NCBI GenBank assembly: GCA_025361285.1
Contig: JANYAP010000158.1
Span: 1-32,153 of the forward strand
DNA length: 32,153 bases
Direction of reading: 5' to 3'
DNA from: Bacteroidales bacterium
GTDB lineage: Bacteria; Bacteroidota; Bacteroidia; Bacteroidales; JAAUTT01
The notes below the pieces were generated by a model that saw only the letters and a program-made list of their open reading frames with translations, had not been told where the DNA came from and ran no database searches. Of the stretch, positions 24,966 through 32,153 are shown piece after piece (position 1 is the first letter of the stretch; each line of letters opens with the position of its first letter). The position numbers were made by a program, and so were the translations under genes.

Positions 24966-25061
24966 TTTTATTATATAGCTATAATTTACTTCAACTGGAA
25001 TATAAAATTAGTATAGTAACTTTTTTAATAATCTTATTTATTAAACAAAATAATCATTATC

Positions 25062-25667
25062 ATGAAAAATTTTATAAAATTAATCGTCGGAACTTTGTTA
25101 GCATTTGTAACATTTATTTCAATTAATGCACAAGATAACATCTTACAAATTAATGCAAATGAATGGTTTAAAGGTGAATCATATTTAGGTGGTTTGAAAA
25201 TAAAACCTTTTGAAGGTACAAACATAACTGAGTTTTACAATCAATACAAAAAAAACAAATTAGTTATCGATAAGGCTTTTGCATACCTCAAATGCACCAA
25301 TCTCGATACGTTATCGGTTGGTCAGCACACAATTTATGGCGATTCGCTATTTGCTCGAGTTTCGCAAAACCCCACCAAGGCTTTTGATATTACAAAATGG
25401 GAATTTCATAAGAAATATATTGATATTCAATATGTTATAAGAGGCAAAGAAAAGATGGGAATTACGCTAATTGAAAACCTTAAAGTAATCGAACCTTATG
25501 AAGATGAGCGCGAAACAGGCTTTGGCTTAGCCGAAACAGGTAAATATTACCTTGCTGATTCAAGTGTTTTTTTAATATTTTTCCCATCAGATGCACATCG
25601 GCCCAACATTAAAGTAGAGGGCTGGGATAAAACCAAAAAAATTGTATTAAAGCTGATGGCAAAATAG
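25062..25667 (+). CDS. Exported YhcH/YjgK/YiaL-family (DUF386) protein
   Basis: A 201-residue protein with a signal peptide (1-24, ending INAQ). The cupin-like YhcH/YjgK/YiaL domain shows the metal-site block EFHKKYIDIQYVIRGKEKMG (E114, H116, D121, Q123) and FFPSDAHRPNI with H179. Known members act as sugar isomerases or anomerases on sialic acid and related sugars in the cytoplasm, where most have no signal peptide. A periplasmic copy fits sugar processing after uptake, but no glycoside hydrolase or sus genes are adjacent. It is separated from the next gene by only 29 bases, suggesting co-transcription with the MFS transporter. Confidence 0.85.
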   Translation: MKNFIKLIVGTLLAFVTFISINAQDNILQINANEWFKGESYLGGLKIKPFEGTNITEFYNQYKKNKLVIDKAFAYLKCTNLDTLSVGQHTIYGDSLFARVSQNPTKAFDITKWEFHKKYIDIQYVIRGKEKMGITLIENLKVIEPYEDERETGFGLAETGKYYLADSSVFLIFFPSDAHRPNIKVEGWDKTKKIVLKLMAK

Positions 25668-25696
25668 TTTACTGTGTTAACAAACCACCTATAAAA

Positions 25697-27007
25697 ATGC
25701 TCGAAGCAACTTTACTACCCCAAAAAAATAACTCAAAAATAATAAATGCTTGGTGCTCTTACGATATTGCTAACTCGGTATATAACTTGTGCATTACCAC
25801 TGCTTTATACCCTATTTATTATCAGGAAGTTACTAAACAGTTTTGGGGTTCGGATGTTGTTACCTTCTTGAGCTTATCTGTTAGAAACACTGTTCTTTAC
25901 AATTATTCAATTGCGTCAGGTTATTTTTTTATCATTTTTTTAACGCCGCTGTTGGCCGGTATTGCCGATATGGGCGGTTACCGTAAGCGGTTTATGCAGT
26001 TTTTTACTCTTATTGGCGCGCTATCGTGCATTGGTTTATATTGGTTTAATGGCAGTAATATTGCGTATGGCTTTACATTACAAGCTTTAGCAGTTATTGG
26101 ATTTGCTGGTTCTCAGGTTAATTATAATTCGTTTTTACCAATTATTGCTACTCGCGATAAGCACGATAAAATTAGCGCTCGTGGTTTTTCGTGGGGTTAT
26201 GGTGGTAGCATGTTGTTGTTAATCTTCAATTTATACTGTATCGAAAACTATGCAACTTTTGGCTTTTCAGGAAAATTAGATGCCGTTAGGTTCGCATTTC
26301 TCGAAGTTGGTATTTGGTGGCTTTTAATATCGCAATATGCTTTTAGGCATTTAAAGGAATATAAGGGTGAGTTTTCGCTTAAATTGCAAGTGTTTTCGAA
26401 GGGTTTTCAGGAAATTAAAAGTGTTTATGGCGTAGTTGCACATTACAAGCCAATGCGAAGGTTTTTACTTGCATTTTTCCTTTTTAGCACTGGTGTTCAA
26501 ACCATAATGCTTGTTGCCACTTTGTTCGGCAGTAAAGAGCTGGGTATTACAGGCTCTAAACTAATAATTACAGTATTACTAATTCAAATATTGGGGTTGA
26601 CAGGGGCAACATTTTTCGGTTGGCTTTCGGGGAAACGTGGTAACAAATTTTCGTTGGTAAGTATGCTCATTATTTGGGTGATAGTGTGCATATATGCTTT
26701 TTTTATTCGTACCGAAATAGAGTTTTTTGTTATTGCTGCATTTGTTGGTTTAGTAATGGGCGGTATTCAATCGCAGGCTCGATCAACCTTTTCAAAAATG
26801 ATTCCTTTGGAATCGCACGACACTGCCTCGTATTTTAGTTTTTACGATGTTACCGAAAAAACTGCTATTGTGCTAGGCATGGTGGGATTTGGGTTGATTG
26901 AACAACTCTCGGGAAGCATGCGCTTAAGCACACTATTTTTGTCGGTTTTGTTCGTAGCAAGTTTGGTAATTATTGTAAAAACCCCATTTTCGTTAACACA
27001 TAAATAA
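25697..27007 (+). CDS. MFS transporter, UMF1/Atg22-like
   Basis: A 436-residue, roughly 12-helix major facilitator superfamily protein. The opening NAWCSYDIANSVYNLCITTALYPIYYQE has the YDxANSxY signature of the UMF1/Atg22 group, whose yeast relatives release amino acids from vacuoles. Loop LLAGIADMGGYRKRFM and the central halves follow. It lies 29 bases after the YhcH-type gene and ends at a hairpin terminator, so the two may be one unit and transport could relate to the sugar or amino acid made there. Substrate not predictable. Confidence 0.85.
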   Translation: MLEATLLPQKNNSKIINAWCSYDIANSVYNLCITTALYPIYYQEVTKQFWGSDVVTFLSLSVRNTVLYNYSIASGYFFIIFLTPLLAGIADMGGYRKRFMQFFTLIGALSCIGLYWFNGSNIAYGFTLQALAVIGFAGSQVNYNSFLPIIATRDKHDKISARGFSWGYGGSMLLLIFNLYCIENYATFGFSGKLDAVRFAFLEVGIWWLLISQYAFRHLKEYKGEFSLKLQVFSKGFQEIKSVYGVVAHYKPMRRFLLAFFLFSTGVQTIMLVATLFGSKELGITGSKLIITVLLIQILGLTGATFFGWLSGKRGNKFSLVSMLIIWVIVCIYAFFIRTEIEFFVIAAFVGLVMGGIQSQARSTFSKMIPLESHDTASYFSFYDVTEKTAIVLGMVGFGLIEQLSGSMRLSTLFLSVLFVASLVIIVKTPFSLTHK

Positions 27008-27024
27008 TATATTAAGAAAAAAAT

Positions 27025-27056
27025 GCCATAAAGGAATGAGCATAATCCTTTATGGC
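27025..27056. terminator. Intrinsic terminator between convergent genes
   Basis: An 11-bp perfect stem (27025-27035 with 27046-27056, GCCATAAAGGA/TCCTTTATGGC) with a 10-base loop has an A run before and TTAAAAT after. It serves the MFS gene and probably also the minus-strand membrane gene. Confidence 0.75.
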
Positions 27057-27071
27057 TTAAAATATTAACTA

Positions 27072-27665
27072 TTATCCAATCAATTTTTCAATTTTATCTT
27101 TATTACTTATAACATAAACAAATAGAAGAAAAAACAACAGAATGCATATCGGATTCAAAATAGTTGAAAACTGATGAAAAACTGAAGGTTTATCAGTGAT
27201 ATTAATAAATTTAATCAGTTCGTTAACGCACTGTATAAATGATATAAATACTAGCGACGACATTGCAATTAGCGAAATTCGTAACATCGTTGCTTTTTTA
27301 AGTAAATAGCTAACTGGTATTAGAACTAGCAAAATTCGCGATCCATAGTTCATAACTTGATCAATAGCAGGCATTAATCCAGCCGAGGCCGATGCAATGT
27401 TTATCGATGTTTTAGTTACTATATCGTAAATAGGAAAAATGATAGATATAAGTATTGCTATATTAATATTTTTTAATTGTGCTTTATTGGTTGTTTCGGT
27501 AGCTATAAAATAAAGAGTTAACAGAAGCGAGAAAAATGAAATAGTACTGGAAATTAATGAAATACTATCGAAAGTTTGAGTACATAAGCCTAAAATACTA
27601 GGAATCATGTTAACCGTAAAGGATAGAGAACAAACAAATAAAGGAAGTAATAGAAGTTTTTTCAT
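27072..27665 (-). CDS. Unrecognised integral membrane protein
   Basis: A 197-residue protein with five or six hydrophobic segments (about 3-22, 30-55, 67-85, 108-125, 130-150, 172-190) and a positively charged Lys-rich C-terminus. It has no motif I can match to a family. It follows the ExbD-type gene on the same strand after 44 bases, so it may belong to that motor operon, possibly as an accessory membrane component; this is inference only. The downstream hairpin at 27025-27056 can end its transcript. Confidence 0.6.
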   Translation of the reverse strand: MKKLLLLPLFVCSLSFTVNMIPSILGLCTQTFDSISLISSTISFFSLLLTLYFIATETTNKAQLKNINIAILISIIFPIYDIVTKTSINIASASAGLMPAIDQVMNYGSRILLVLIPVSYLLKKATMLRISLIAMSSLVFISFIQCVNELIKFINITDKPSVFHQFSTILNPICILLFFLLFVYVISNKDKIEKLIG

Positions 27666-27709
27666 AAGTAAAGTGTTTTGAAGTTAGTATTATAAAAGTA
27701 AAAGGTATT

Positions 27710-28105
27710 CTATTCTTTTTCGGTTGCCAAAATCATTTTAACCCCAACGCGTTTACCAATTTCGAGTATGTCAACTAAATCCTGAATAGTTAAATGATTG
27801 TCGGCACGCAAAACGATAGTTAAATCGTTAATTTTCTTCTTTTTATCTGTTAAAGCCAGTTCAATATCTGCAGGCGCAACCATTACCTGATCGAGATAAT
27901 ACTTTTTATCGGCAGTAATTGATAGCGTTATCTGTTTTTTCGATAGCGTTTGGTTCGAACTAGCTCTTGGAAGCATCAGCTTAATAACGTTGGGGTTAGC
28001 AAACGTGGCAACAATAAGAAAAAACAATAGCAGAAAAAACATTATGTCGTTCAGCGATGCCGTGGCTACTTCGGCCTTAAAATCGTGGCTACGTTTAATT
28101 TTCAT
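27710..28105 (-). CDS. ExbD/TolR-family proton-channel subunit
   Basis: A 131-residue protein with a short basic cytoplasmic start, one transmembrane helix (about 18-37, SLNDIMFFLLLFFLIVATFA) holding the conserved Asp20 that carries protons, and a periplasmic domain. With the ExbB/TolQ partner it forms an inner-membrane motor driven by the proton gradient. It starts one base after the partner's stop. No tonB or tolA is next to it. Confidence 0.9.
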   Translation of the reverse strand: MKIKRSHDFKAEVATASLNDIMFFLLLFFLIVATFANPNVIKLMLPRASSNQTLSKKQITLSITADKKYYLDQVMVAPADIELALTDKKKKINDLTIVLRADNHLTIQDLVDILEIGKRVGVKMILATEKE

Positions 28106-28106
28106 A

Positions 28107-28799
28107 CTATTTCCTATTCTCTTTCACACTATTTAAAACGTCGAACGATTCAGCTTCAACGAAAGTAATAAATCTGTCGAGTTTCATATTAAGCACGTGG
28201 TAACCACAATAGGCAATAACGCCAACAATTAAACCACTTCCACTCGAAATCATTTTTTCGTATAAACCGCCAGCAATAATCCCAATGCTAATATTGTCGG
28301 TTACCGAAATATTGTAAAAAATTTTAATAATACCCGAGATAGTGCCTATAAAACCCAACATAGGTGCTACACCAGCTATAATACCTAAATAGTTAATATT
28401 TCTGTTAAGCTTCGCAACCTCAATGTTACTAACGTTTTCAATCTCGCTTTCAACTTCCTTAACGGGATGATTAATATTTTTAAGAAAATGCGTAAAAATA
28501 GCGCGATAAGCTCCCGACCCTGCTTGTAAAGCGGTTAAAGCTTTATCGGGTTCGTTGTTTTTTACGTGAAGTTTAAAATTCGCTCGTACCGAGGCAATAA
28601 CTTTTGTGCCTTTACTAATAACAAAGTACTTTTCGGCTATAAGGTAAATGGCTATAATAGAAAGTATTCCAATTGGTATTAGAATTATACCACCTTTCAT
28701 AATTAAATCGAACACCGAAAGATGCTGGTTAGCTACATCTTCAACCTTTAAGTTATTTAAAGTTTGTGGAATTTGTAAAATAGTGTTTATTGATATCAT
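28107..28799 (-). CDS. MotA/TolQ/ExbB-family proton-channel protein
   Basis: A 230-residue protein with the three-helix layout of the family: a first helix (about 32-53), a cytoplasmic loop rich in charged residues, then the paired helices around YLGIIAGVAPMLGFIGTISGIIKIF and SGLIVGVIAYCGYHVL. It is the larger subunit of an ExbB/ExbD-type motor and may power TonB-dependent uptake, Tol function or gliding-type processes. It is the first gene of a minus-strand operon with ExbD-type and an unrecognised membrane protein, and has the best promoter match in the window. Confidence 0.9.
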   Translation of the reverse strand: MISINTILQIPQTLNNLKVEDVANQHLSVFDLIMKGGIILIPIGILSIIAIYLIAEKYFVISKGTKVIASVRANFKLHVKNNEPDKALTALQAGSGAYRAIFTHFLKNINHPVKEVESEIENVSNIEVAKLNRNINYLGIIAGVAPMLGFIGTISGIIKIFYNISVTDNISIGIIAGGLYEKMISSGSGLIVGVIAYCGYHVLNMKLDRFITFVEAESFDVLNSVKENRK

Positions 28800-28826
28800 T
28801 TTAATTGCCTAATTATAAATTTTATA

Positions 28827-28857
28827 CAAACGTATATGATTTTTTTGAAATACCAAA
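28827..28857 (-). promoter_or_regulatory. Bacteroidota promoter of the ExbB/ExbD operon
   Basis: On the minus strand TTTG (28854-28857) and TACGTTTG (28827-28834) are separated by 19 bases, the canonical TTTG-N19-TAnnTTTG arrangement, 27 bases upstream of the ATG. It is the strongest promoter match seen here. Confidence 0.75.
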
Positions 28858-28900
28858 TCGCAAACTCCACCCAAATATCTATCGCACTCTAACGTTGTTT

Positions 28901-28927
28901 GAGATGCCGACCTTCGTCGGGATGACA
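28901..28927. repeat. Hairpin element GAGATGCCGACCTTCGTCGG
   Basis: CCGAC (28907-28911) pairs with GTCGG (28916-28920) around a 4-base loop, followed by GATGAC. The form resembles dispersed hairpin repeats common in bacterial intergenic regions, and it sits between the divergent motor operon and the Rpn nuclease gene. Confidence 0.55.
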
Positions 28928-29048
28928 AAACCACTAACGGATTTCCTTCGGTGAGTGCTTCGCCTTTCCTACCTAGGTTTGGTTGACACTAAATCGCTTG
29001 ACTTATTTTATTACCAAGTCTTACATAAAAAAAGGAATATTTTTTTCA

Positions 29049-29056
29049 TATCTTTG
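29049..29056 (+). promoter_or_regulatory. Candidate -7 element for the Rpn nuclease gene
   Basis: TATCTTTG matches TAnnTTTG, 26 bases upstream of the ATG at 29082. A clear -33 is not seen. Confidence 0.5.
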
Positions 29057-29081
29057 CCAAGCATAAGAAATACAAAACTTT

Positions 29082-30041
29082 ATGGCACGAAAAATAATTC
29101 ATTTCGATTGGGCATTAAAAAAATTGCTGCGCCAAAAAGCCAACTACGAAATACTCGAAGGTTTTTTGAGTGTGCTTTTAAACCAAGAAATTACAATTGA
29201 TAACATTGTTGACTCGGAAAGCAACAAAGAACACAATACCGATAAATACAACCGTGTTGATGTTTTTGCCCAAACCACAGCTGGCGAATTAATTATTATT
29301 GAATTACAAGTTGATAGCGAAGTTGACTATTTCCAACGTATGGCTTATGGTACAAGTAAGGCCATTACACAATATATTGAAGAAGGCGACAAATACATTA
29401 AAGTAAAAAAGGTATATTCGGTAAATATCGTTTATTTCGATTTAGGGCAAGGCAAAGACTATGTTTACCATGGCATCACCGAATTTATAGGTTTGCATAA
29501 TAACGATGTTCTGCAACTATCGAAACAACAAAAAATGGCTATGCCCCATACCACTGTAGCCAATATTTTCCCCGAATATTACGTATTACGCGTTAACGAT
29601 TTTAACGACATAGCCAAGGATAGTTTGGACGAGTGGGTTTATGTGCTCAAAAACTCGGCGGTTGAAGACAGTTTTAAAGCCAAAGGCTTAAACAAAGTTA
29701 AAGAAGCCCTGTTATACGAGAATATGACCGATGCGGAAAAGCAGAATTATCAAGCATTTATGGGACACCTACGTAAAGCCAAGAGTACCCTATTTACTGC
29801 AAAATTAGAGGGTGTTATGGAAGGACGAATTGAAGGGCTAATGGAAGGACGATTAGAAGGCGAACAAACAAAAGCATACATTATTGCATTAAAAGTTTTA
29901 CGCAAAGGTTTTAATTTAAATGATGTTGCCGAACTTACCGAATTACACCCTGAAACCATTGAAAAACTAAAAAAGCTATTAGACGAATTCGGCATCAACG
30001 CCGAGAATCATCTAGGTAATGTGCCGTTAAAATTGCACTAA
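29082..30041 (+). CDS. Rpn-family PD-(D/E)XK nuclease (recombination-promoting nuclease/putative transposase)
   Basis: A 319-residue protein of the Rpn group, annotated historically as transposase-like. The PD-(D/E)XK core is visible: Asp60 in YNRVDVFA and the ExQ pair Glu74/Gln76 in ELIIIELQ, with a leading block FDWALKKLLRQKANYEILEGFL. Near the C-terminus (about residues 244-265) lie tandem MEGR-type units (EGVMEGRIEGLMEGRLEGEQ), the hallmark low-complexity linker of this family, and an alpha-helical end. Family members promote RecA-independent recombination and some act in phage defence; this protein's role is unknown. DUF2797 starts 16 bases downstream and may be co-transcribed. Confidence 0.85.
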   Translation: MARKIIHFDWALKKLLRQKANYEILEGFLSVLLNQEITIDNIVDSESNKEHNTDKYNRVDVFAQTTAGELIIIELQVDSEVDYFQRMAYGTSKAITQYIEEGDKYIKVKKVYSVNIVYFDLGQGKDYVYHGITEFIGLHNNDVLQLSKQQKMAMPHTTVANIFPEYYVLRVNDFNDIAKDSLDEWVYVLKNSAVEDSFKAKGLNKVKEALLYENMTDAEKQNYQAFMGHLRKAKSTLFTAKLEGVMEGRIEGLMEGRLEGEQTKAYIIALKVLRKGFNLNDVAELTELHPETIEKLKKLLDEFGINAENHLGNVPLKLH

Positions 30042-30057
30042 TTACAAAACAAAAACT

Positions 30058-30855
30058 ATGGATTATAGAGGTGTTATTTCGAAAATGCATGTTGAACTAT
30101 ACAACCCAGTTAAATACCATTTGACTGTTGGCGAAAACAAAGTTTACATGAATGAGCTGTTAAACAACGAAATATCAATTACTTGGCTCGAAAAAATACA
30201 TTGCCTTAATTGTGGTAAAATCACTCGCAAATCGTTTGGGCAAGGGTACTGCTACCCATGTTTTGCTTCGATACCCGAAACCGACGATTGTGTGCTTCGA
30301 CCCGAACTATGCCGTGCCCACGAAGGTATTGCGCGCAGTATGGATTGGGCTACTGAATATTGTTTGCAAAACCATTTTGTGTATTTGGCCCTTTCAAGTG
30401 CGCTAAAAGTTGGAGTTACCAGATGTCACCAAATACCCACTCGTTGGATCGACCAAGGAGCTTCGAAAGCAATTAAACTGGCGCAAACACCAAACCGATT
30501 TACAGCTGGTATAATCGAAGTATTTCTTAAAAATCATTTAACCGATAAAACCAATTGGCGGAATATGCTAACCAACAAAATTGCATGCGATACCGATTTG
30601 CTAACAGCGAAAAATAATATTGTCTCGCTCCTGCCTGCCAGCTTTCAACAATACGTTTGTATCGATAACATAATTACTCACATTGAATATCCGCACATAT
30701 CTTTTCCCATAAAGGTAACAAGTATCGACATGGAAAAGAACCCATCAATTAGCGGTAAACTCACCGCCATTAAGGGTCAGTATCTTATTCTGAATGACGA
30801 AAAAGCTATAAATATTCGTAAATACGGCGGCTATTTGGTGGAGGTAAGTGTATAG
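30058..30855 (+). CDS. DUF2797 protein with zinc ribbon and GIY-YIG-like block
   Basis: A 265-residue protein. An N-terminal zinc ribbon, CLNCGK (C49, C52) with YCYPCF (C65, C68), is followed by C78 and C85. Residues 107-135 read FVYLALSSALKVGVTRCHQIPTRWIDQGA. The VYL-x7-KVGVT pattern with a downstream Arg129 and Glu154 resembles the core of GIY-YIG nucleases, so a nuclease or related fold is plausible but unproven; the order and spacing suggest a degenerate or modified active site. It follows the Rpn nuclease gene closely and ends one base before the convergent rsmH. DUF2797 proteins have no known function. Confidence 0.75.
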   Translation: MDYRGVISKMHVELYNPVKYHLTVGENKVYMNELLNNEISITWLEKIHCLNCGKITRKSFGQGYCYPCFASIPETDDCVLRPELCRAHEGIARSMDWATEYCLQNHFVYLALSSALKVGVTRCHQIPTRWIDQGASKAIKLAQTPNRFTAGIIEVFLKNHLTDKTNWRNMLTNKIACDTDLLTAKNNIVSLLPASFQQYVCIDNIITHIEYPHISFPIKVTSIDMEKNPSISGKLTAIKGQYLILNDEKAINIRKYGGYLVEVSV

Positions 30856-30856
30856 C

Positions 30857-31909
30857 CTACCCCCTAATAGCCCAACGCAATTTTGCTGAGCTTGCACGAG
30901 GGTTAGCGTTACATTCCTTTGCCGATGGTCGGATTGGCTCCGCCGCAATTTCGCTGTAAATACCTAGGTTTAGCATGGTTTGAAACGATTTTTTTACGCG
31001 CCTATCCTCGCCCGAATGAAACGACAGAATTGCCACACGTCCGCCTTCCGCTAAAGCCAATGGAAGTTTTTCGAGAAATTTATCCAATACCCCAAATTCA
31101 TTATTCACTTCAATTCGTAATGCCTGAAAGCATCGCCTACAGGCTTTTATAATCTCATCGTTTCGAATATTTATGGGAAGAAAATCGATCGCCTCCTTAA
31201 TTATCTCTTTCAACTGTGATGTTGTTTCAATAACTGTTCCGCTAACCATTTTAGCAATAATTGTTGTTGCAATTGCTTCGTAATAAGGTTCATCGGCATT
31301 TTCTTTAAAAAGTGTTTCCAGCTTATGTTTCGAAACACTTTTTAAAAATGCAGCAGCCGATTTTCCGCTCTTGGGGTTAAGCCTCAAATCCAAAGGGCCT
31401 TCAACTTTAATCGAAAAACCCCTTTCGGGATTATCAATTTGCATCGACGAAACACCCAAATCGGCTAATACAAAATTCAAAAGTCCAGCCTCGGAAGCAA
31501 TTTGGTCTATCTCCGAAAAATTCATCTTTCTAACCACCAACACATCCTCCCCAAAACCCAGCGAAGCCAAACGATCTCTGGTACGGGGTAACTCGAACGG
31601 GTCAACATCGGTTGCATATAGTAAACCACCAGGTACTAAACATTTTAGTATTTCGTGGCTATGCCCGCCGTACCCTAATGTAGCATCAAGCCCAACTTGC
31701 CCCGGAGAAACTTTTAGAAAATGCATAATTTCGTTAACACAAATGGGTCGATGCATACCCGCAGGAGTGCGACCTTGCTCAATTACCTTGATTACGTCAT
31801 CGGCGTACTGTTCGGGTTGTAGCTCTTTGTACTTATCTTTAAACGTTTTAGGGTGTGTTCCCTTGTATCGTATGCGACGCGGAGGTATCGATTGATTATT
31901 ATCCATCAA
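30857..31909 (-). CDS. rsmH: RsmH-type 16S rRNA cytosine-N4 methyltransferase with N-terminal extension
   Basis: RsmH (MraW) methylates N4 of C1402 in the ribosomal P site using S-adenosylmethionine. Core motifs are present: DATLGYGGHS (75-84) for SAM binding, DVDP, DLGVSSMQIDNPERGFS, LRLNP, CRRCFQALRIEVNNE, ILSFHSGEDRRVKK, and ANPRASSAKLRWA. At 350 residues it is about 40-50 longer than usual because of a basic extension before MHRPI (residue 52), beginning PPRRIRYKGTHPKTFKDKYK. Several family positions also differ, for instance SGED for the usual SLED. It has no mraZ, ftsL or mur neighbours, so it may be a second RsmH-like enzyme besides the one in the division cluster. Confidence 0.85.
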   Translation of the reverse strand: MMDNNQSIPPRRIRYKGTHPKTFKDKYKELQPEQYADDVIKVIEQGRTPAGMHRPICVNEIMHFLKVSPGQVGLDATLGYGGHSHEILKCLVPGGLLYATDVDPFELPRTRDRLASLGFGEDVLVVRKMNFSEIDQIASEAGLLNFVLADLGVSSMQIDNPERGFSIKVEGPLDLRLNPKSGKSAAAFLKSVSKHKLETLFKENADEPYYEAIATTIIAKMVSGTVIETTSQLKEIIKEAIDFLPINIRNDEIIKACRRCFQALRIEVNNEFGVLDKFLEKLPLALAEGGRVAILSFHSGEDRRVKKSFQTMLNLGIYSEIAAEPIRPSAKECNANPRASSAKLRWAIRG

Positions 31910-32044
31910 ATTGTAAAATTAACTATTTGCGTTCGTAATATACTCATTGTTAATGAAAATGGTTTACGTAATTTTGGTGTTATTAGAATTGTGGAAATGT
32001 TTGTTTTTAATGAGTATCGGGTGTTATACCTAAAGATAAATGTT

Positions 32045-32052
32045 TACATTTG
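32045..32052 (+). promoter_or_regulatory. Candidate -7 element for the transposase
   Basis: TACATTTG matches TAnnTTTG, 23 bases before the ATG at 32076. Confidence 0.35.
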
Positions 32053-32075
32053 TTTTTCAGTGTTAATCAAAGATA

Positions 32076-32153
32076 ATGAATTTATTAAATTTCATAGAGC
32101 AATTCCCAGATGAAGAAAGTTGCAAATTAAAATTCAAGGAGGTTAGAGACAAG
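32076..32153 (+). CDS. IS1595-family transposase, N-terminal 26 residues
   Basis: Only the start is in the window. The ATG at 32076 opens MNLLNFIEQFPDEESCKLKF, followed by KEVRDK. This closely follows the N-terminus of IS1595 transposases (MNLLxFIxxFPDExxCxxxFKxxRDK), which normally lead into a zinc-ribbon and a DDE catalytic domain. The remainder is cut by the window end. Confidence 0.75.
   Translation, partial: MNLLNFIEQFPDEESCKLKFKEVRDK

Larger units (their letters stand above)
32019..32153 (+). mobile_element. IS1595-type insertion sequence, left end (partial)
   Basis: The transposase start at 32076 and the upstream AT-rich segment look like the left end of an IS1595-family element. A terminal inverted repeat could begin near GGGTGTTATACC at 32019, but the right end is outside the window, so the boundary is only a guess. 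Confidence 0.35.

Noticed and set aside
28194-28199. CACGTG inside the ExbB-type gene as another parS site
   Set aside because: Only the central hexamer matches; the flanking bases do not fit the consensus.
28955-29200. 81-residue frame overlapping the start of the Rpn gene
   Set aside because: It lies mostly in the hairpin-repeat intergenic region and in another frame of the Rpn gene, with no recognisable motif.
31371-31895. 174-residue plus-strand frame opposite rsmH
   Set aside because: It is the antisense shadow of a well-supported methyltransferase gene.
1-32153. CRISPR arrays, tRNA or rRNA genes
   Set aside because: No regularly spaced direct repeats with unique spacers and no cloverleaf or rRNA-like sequence were seen on either strand; the parS copies are palindromes and too few.

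Overview
The window looks like a chromosomal segment from a member of the Bacteroidota, most likely an uncultured relative of the Bacteroidales/Marinilabiliales. It is AT-rich with few Shine-Dalgarno sequences. It has several matches to the Bacteroidota -7 element TAnnTTTG, a type IX secretion gene (porQ), the lineage-typical order DUF4271-hemD-rnpA-yidD, and a biosynthetic arginine pair (M20 deacylase plus argH). Nearly all of it is ordinary single-copy core sequence. No gene-free stretch exceeds about 300 bases.

Layout. 1-1206: the 3' part of mnmG, entered through a 97-bp inverted duplication that is probably an assembly or amplification fold-back. 1205-1319: three near-identical palindromes matching the ParB site parS, placed between mnmG and uvrC. 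1379-4164: uvrC, convergent with a long-chain polyprenyl diphosphate synthase. 4316-7489: a small ArsR-type regulator and polA with an intact proofreading domain. 7553-10975: an active/inactive pair of exported M16 peptidases, ending at a strong bidirectional terminator shared with a small HTH gene on the minus strand. 11540-14527: an orphan TPR-PAS hybrid sensor kinase. 14657-17379: DUF4271 membrane protein, hemD, rnpA and yidD, with TTG starts for hemD and rnpA. 17459-19522: an EamA transporter and porQ. 19690-20865: aldo/keto reductase on the minus strand.

20991-23777 is an arginine block: an M20 deacylase and argH. Wedged between them are a small antitoxin-like gene and the internally deleted remnant of its RelE/ParE-type toxin. 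23949-27007: an exported protein built from three copies of a beta-rich module, an exported YhcH-family protein, and an Atg22/UMF1-like MFS transporter. 27072-28799 (minus): an ExbB/TolQ-ExbD/TolR motor pair plus an unrecognised membrane protein, driven by the best promoter in the window. 29082-30855: an Rpn-type PD-(D/E)XK nuclease and a DUF2797 zinc-ribbon protein. 30857-31909 (minus): an RsmH-type methyltransferase with an N-terminal extension and no cell-division neighbours. The window ends inside an IS1595-type transposase gene.

The most interesting signals are the triple parS cluster, which suggests proximity to the replication origin or centromere; the eroded toxin-antitoxin module inside the arginine block; the atypical RsmH; the GIY-YIG-like signature of the DUF2797 protein; and several short intergenic repeats, including a 7-bp tandem repeat. 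I found no defence island, CRISPR array or clearly new multi-gene system.
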